From positions 25,866,501 through 25,930,500 of the forward strand of contig AP031351.1 in the NCBI GenBank assembly GCA_037833965.1: a stretch of DNA of 64,000 nucleotides, read 5' to 3'. The notes below the pieces were generated by a model. That model did no database searches, was not told where the DNA came from, and saw nothing but the letters and a program-made list of their open reading frames with translations. Shown here one piece after another: positions 61,900-64,000 of the stretch (its first letter is position 1; each line of letters opens with the position of its first letter). A program made the translations under genes and the position numbers. The DNA comes from Marchantia polymorpha subsp. ruderalis (Eukaryota; Streptophyta; Marchantiopsida; Marchantiales; Marchantiaceae).

Positions 61900-64000
61900 C
61901 CCATCTCATCACTTCGAGCCAGCACGTCAAATTCCCAGGTGCCTGAGCTGAGCTGAACTGCACTGTCCTCACAGCAGCTGCACAACAAAATTTACTGACT
62001 ACGAAATTCGACTGCGCCACATCAGAGCTGCAGCAGAGCGGGGGCCGAATTTGGTCCGAAATCTGCATTCCACGGTCACTGGAGGCTCTCTCACCGACCG
62101 GACCATTTTCTTCTCGACATCACACGACTCACAGAATGGGGCTTTGTTCGAAATGTCTACTGAGATGCGAATGAGAATCCCGAAATGAAAGCTACCTGCC
62201 GGAAATGCATTGCAAAGAGCTACGGAAATTGCGAAGTGACACTGGAGAGATCCCTGCATGCAAGATCGTTCCGGGAGTGAGAAGAAGGTACTGACCATGC
62301 TCTAGCCTCCGGCAGGATCCTGGCTCACGGAATCGACTGCTTGGCTGCTGCGGCTCGTCTCTTACATGGAAACACTCCCGACGCGTGCCTGCTTTGCAAA
62401 CGCCCCGCCCACCCACCGCTTGCAGGCCCAAGGCCAAAGCTGGCGACGAGCAGGCTGATCACAACAGAGATTGGTGCGAGTGCATTGGGGCGGGGGTCGT
62501 GGCACACGGGCCACCGAATGAGCACGAACGAATGGACGAAGCTTTCGTCGAGAGTTTCTCGTCTTCTTCTCTTGCCCTGTCCTGCTCTCTGCTCTGCTCT
62601 GCTCTGCTCTGCCTGTCCGGCTGCCAAGCCTTGCCTTGCCTTGCCCTGCCCTCTCGTTCTCTACCTTGCCTTGCCTGGCCTTGCCTTTCCCTGCAGCTGC
62701 TCTAGAACCTGCCCCTGACTCCTCGTGAGCGAGCGTGATAAAAATCTGCTCGTCTATGTCGTGCCACTCACTCACTCACTCACTTACTTCCGTTCGACAT
62801 CGCCAAAAAACCACCACTCGCCGAGCTGCATGAGAGCCAAACCTGGATGCCTAGAAAGAACGAGTGCGTCCTCAGGCATCGAAGCGCGCGGAGAGAAGTC
62901 GCATCCTGCAGTGACAGCGTCGCCGGAGCTCGGTCCAGCCATCTCCTCCTCCTCCTCCTCCTCCACCTCCTCCTCTGCTCGCTCGCCTCTGCTCACCTCT
63001 CTCGTCTCCTGCCGCTGCTTAAACGCCCTCTCGCCCACACCACCCTACCATCCCTTCATCCCTTGCGTGCCTGCCTCCTCCTCCTCCTCGTCCCCTCTTC
63101 TGCCTCCTCTCCTCTTCTTCTTCTTCTTCTCCCTCTTGTCCCTCGAGAGAGGGGGCCTGAGTATCGTCCCGCGAGCTCAGCGCTCGTCTGCGTGGTCTGC
63201 TCGCTCGCTGCTCGGTGGTGCTGGGCTCTGCTCGCGTCCCCTCGAGCTGAACTAGCCTCGACAGCAGGAATTTAGTACAGCTTTCATCCAGAGCAACAGC
63301 TCCACTCCACGAGGCACGCTTAATAGCGCTAAGTACAGATAATTACTGTCGATAAATACGCCCACCCTCTACAATATACCCCGAGCGAGGTGGCTCGCTC
63401 GTACCATCGCCATGGCAGGCAGGCAAGGCATCCCATGCCACCATCTCTCGACACCAGCCACAGCCCCAAGCCCCCAGCCCCAAGCCCCGAAGCCCCCGAG
63501 CCCCTCGCTTCCTTCCGTTGTCTGGTCGTGGACTCCCACCACTGCGGAAAGTGACGGCGCATGTTGTCTCCTCCATGGACCGTTTGACTGTGGCCGTCGT
63601 GCAACATCCATCGACATCCGGTGGGCCCCCATGGTCGCCCACCCGCCCAACGACCCTGCTGGCACCATCGGGGCTCGGTTGGCCCAACCCCAGCCCCCCC
63701 GGCAGCCCCTTCGGCAGCCCCAACCCCAGCCCCTCTTCCCATTGGCCCAGCCCCCCGGCCCCCTCTCCACGTTGCGCTCGGTCCCCATCTTTCCTCGTTC
63801 GAACCATTACCGGAATCGGGTGTCGCCATTTGGATAAACGAGCGCAAGCGACTCGGAGGAGACGAAGGATTGGAGCCAGGTGCTCGCTCGCTGGCTTGCT
63901 CTTCTCCTGGTCAACCAGAAGGTCAGTCAGGCCAGGTTGTCTAATTATGGCTTCCCCCGTGAAGGGGAAGGCGAGAAACTGAGCCTGGTGCCTCTGCCGG
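61900..64000. other. Upstream region of the CTL gene; GC-rich with microsatellites
   Basis: Probable promoter and 5' UTR of the minus-strand CTL gene (its 5' side is to the right). It holds TCTGC repeats (about 62,586-62,612), CTTGC-type repeats (about 62,627-62,690), ACTC repeats (about 62,765-62,784), CTC runs (about 62,944-62,975 and 63,077-63,135) and CCCCAAGC/CAGCCC runs (about 63,460-63,500 and 63,690-63,760). Long open frames on both strands over these runs are low-complexity and I do not call them. Confidence 0.5.

Noticed and set aside
60040-62068. Long open frames on the plus strand (about 638 codons) and in a second minus frame (about 592 codons) over CTL exon 1
   Set aside because: GC-rich third-position bias opens all frames here. 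Only the frame joined in phase to the CTL exons makes a coherent protein; the others are Arg/Ala/Gly low-complexity.
63329-63982. Several overlapping open frames of 107-172 codons on both strands
   Set aside because: Gly/Trp- or Pro/Ala-rich low-complexity translations of CCCCAAGC/CAGCCC runs, with no family motif or splice context.

Overview
The window is nuclear DNA of a streptophyte. The split genes with short GT-AG introns, a membrane-anchored KORRIGAN-type cellulase, a TPX2 microtubule protein, a plastid-type alpha-amylase and plant LTR retrotransposons all point that way. The mix of GC-rich gene islands (CT, ATCG and CTTGC microsatellites), long A+T-rich islands and long UTR-like flanks suggests a bryophyte, perhaps a liverwort, but I cannot fix the species.

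Layout. 1-1,321: 3' end of a TPX2-family gene (+). 9,329-12,496: complete KORRIGAN GH9 endoglucanase (+, 6 exons, 620 aa). 13,953-14,743: inverted repeat with two 267-bp arms. 14,748-21,948: badly decayed Ty1/copia element (-), interrupted by two ~770-bp direct repeats and LRR-gene fragments. 22,495-33,924: young 11.4-kb Ty3/gypsy element (+). 38,809-44,381: mitochondrial carrier (+, 7 exons, 369 aa). 49,935-52,169: plastid-targeted alpha-amylase (+, 4 exons, 519 aa). 57,366-61,899: choline-transporter-like membrane protein with a long proline-rich N-terminus (-, 6 exons, about 981 aa). The spacers are mostly A+T-rich and hold short hairpins, tandem duplications and dispersed repeats.

The most unusual object is the Ty3/gypsy element. 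Between protease and reverse transcriptase its reading frame carries a C5-cytosine DNA methyltransferase domain of DNMT3/DRM type, with AdoMet, PCQ, ENV, HRAR and C-terminal LGxAMDxN motifs. Its integrase ends in a C4HC3 PHD finger. It therefore appears to encode both a writer of DNA methylation and a histone-tail reader. It also seems to be self-primed in the manner of Tf1: the 11 nt directly after the 5' LTR are complementary to an 11-nt LTR segment starting 30 nt after a TATA box. Its LTR blocks run B-internal-A-B-A with a 4-bp flanking duplication, as if a two-LTR circle had integrated opened inside one LTR. Four in-frame stops interrupt the ORFs, each one C-to-T step from a sense codon, although the paired LTR segments differ at only 3 of 294 positions.

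The host genes are functionally unrelated (spindle assembly, cellulose synthesis, mitochondrial transport, starch breakdown, choline-type transport) and show no operon-like organisation.
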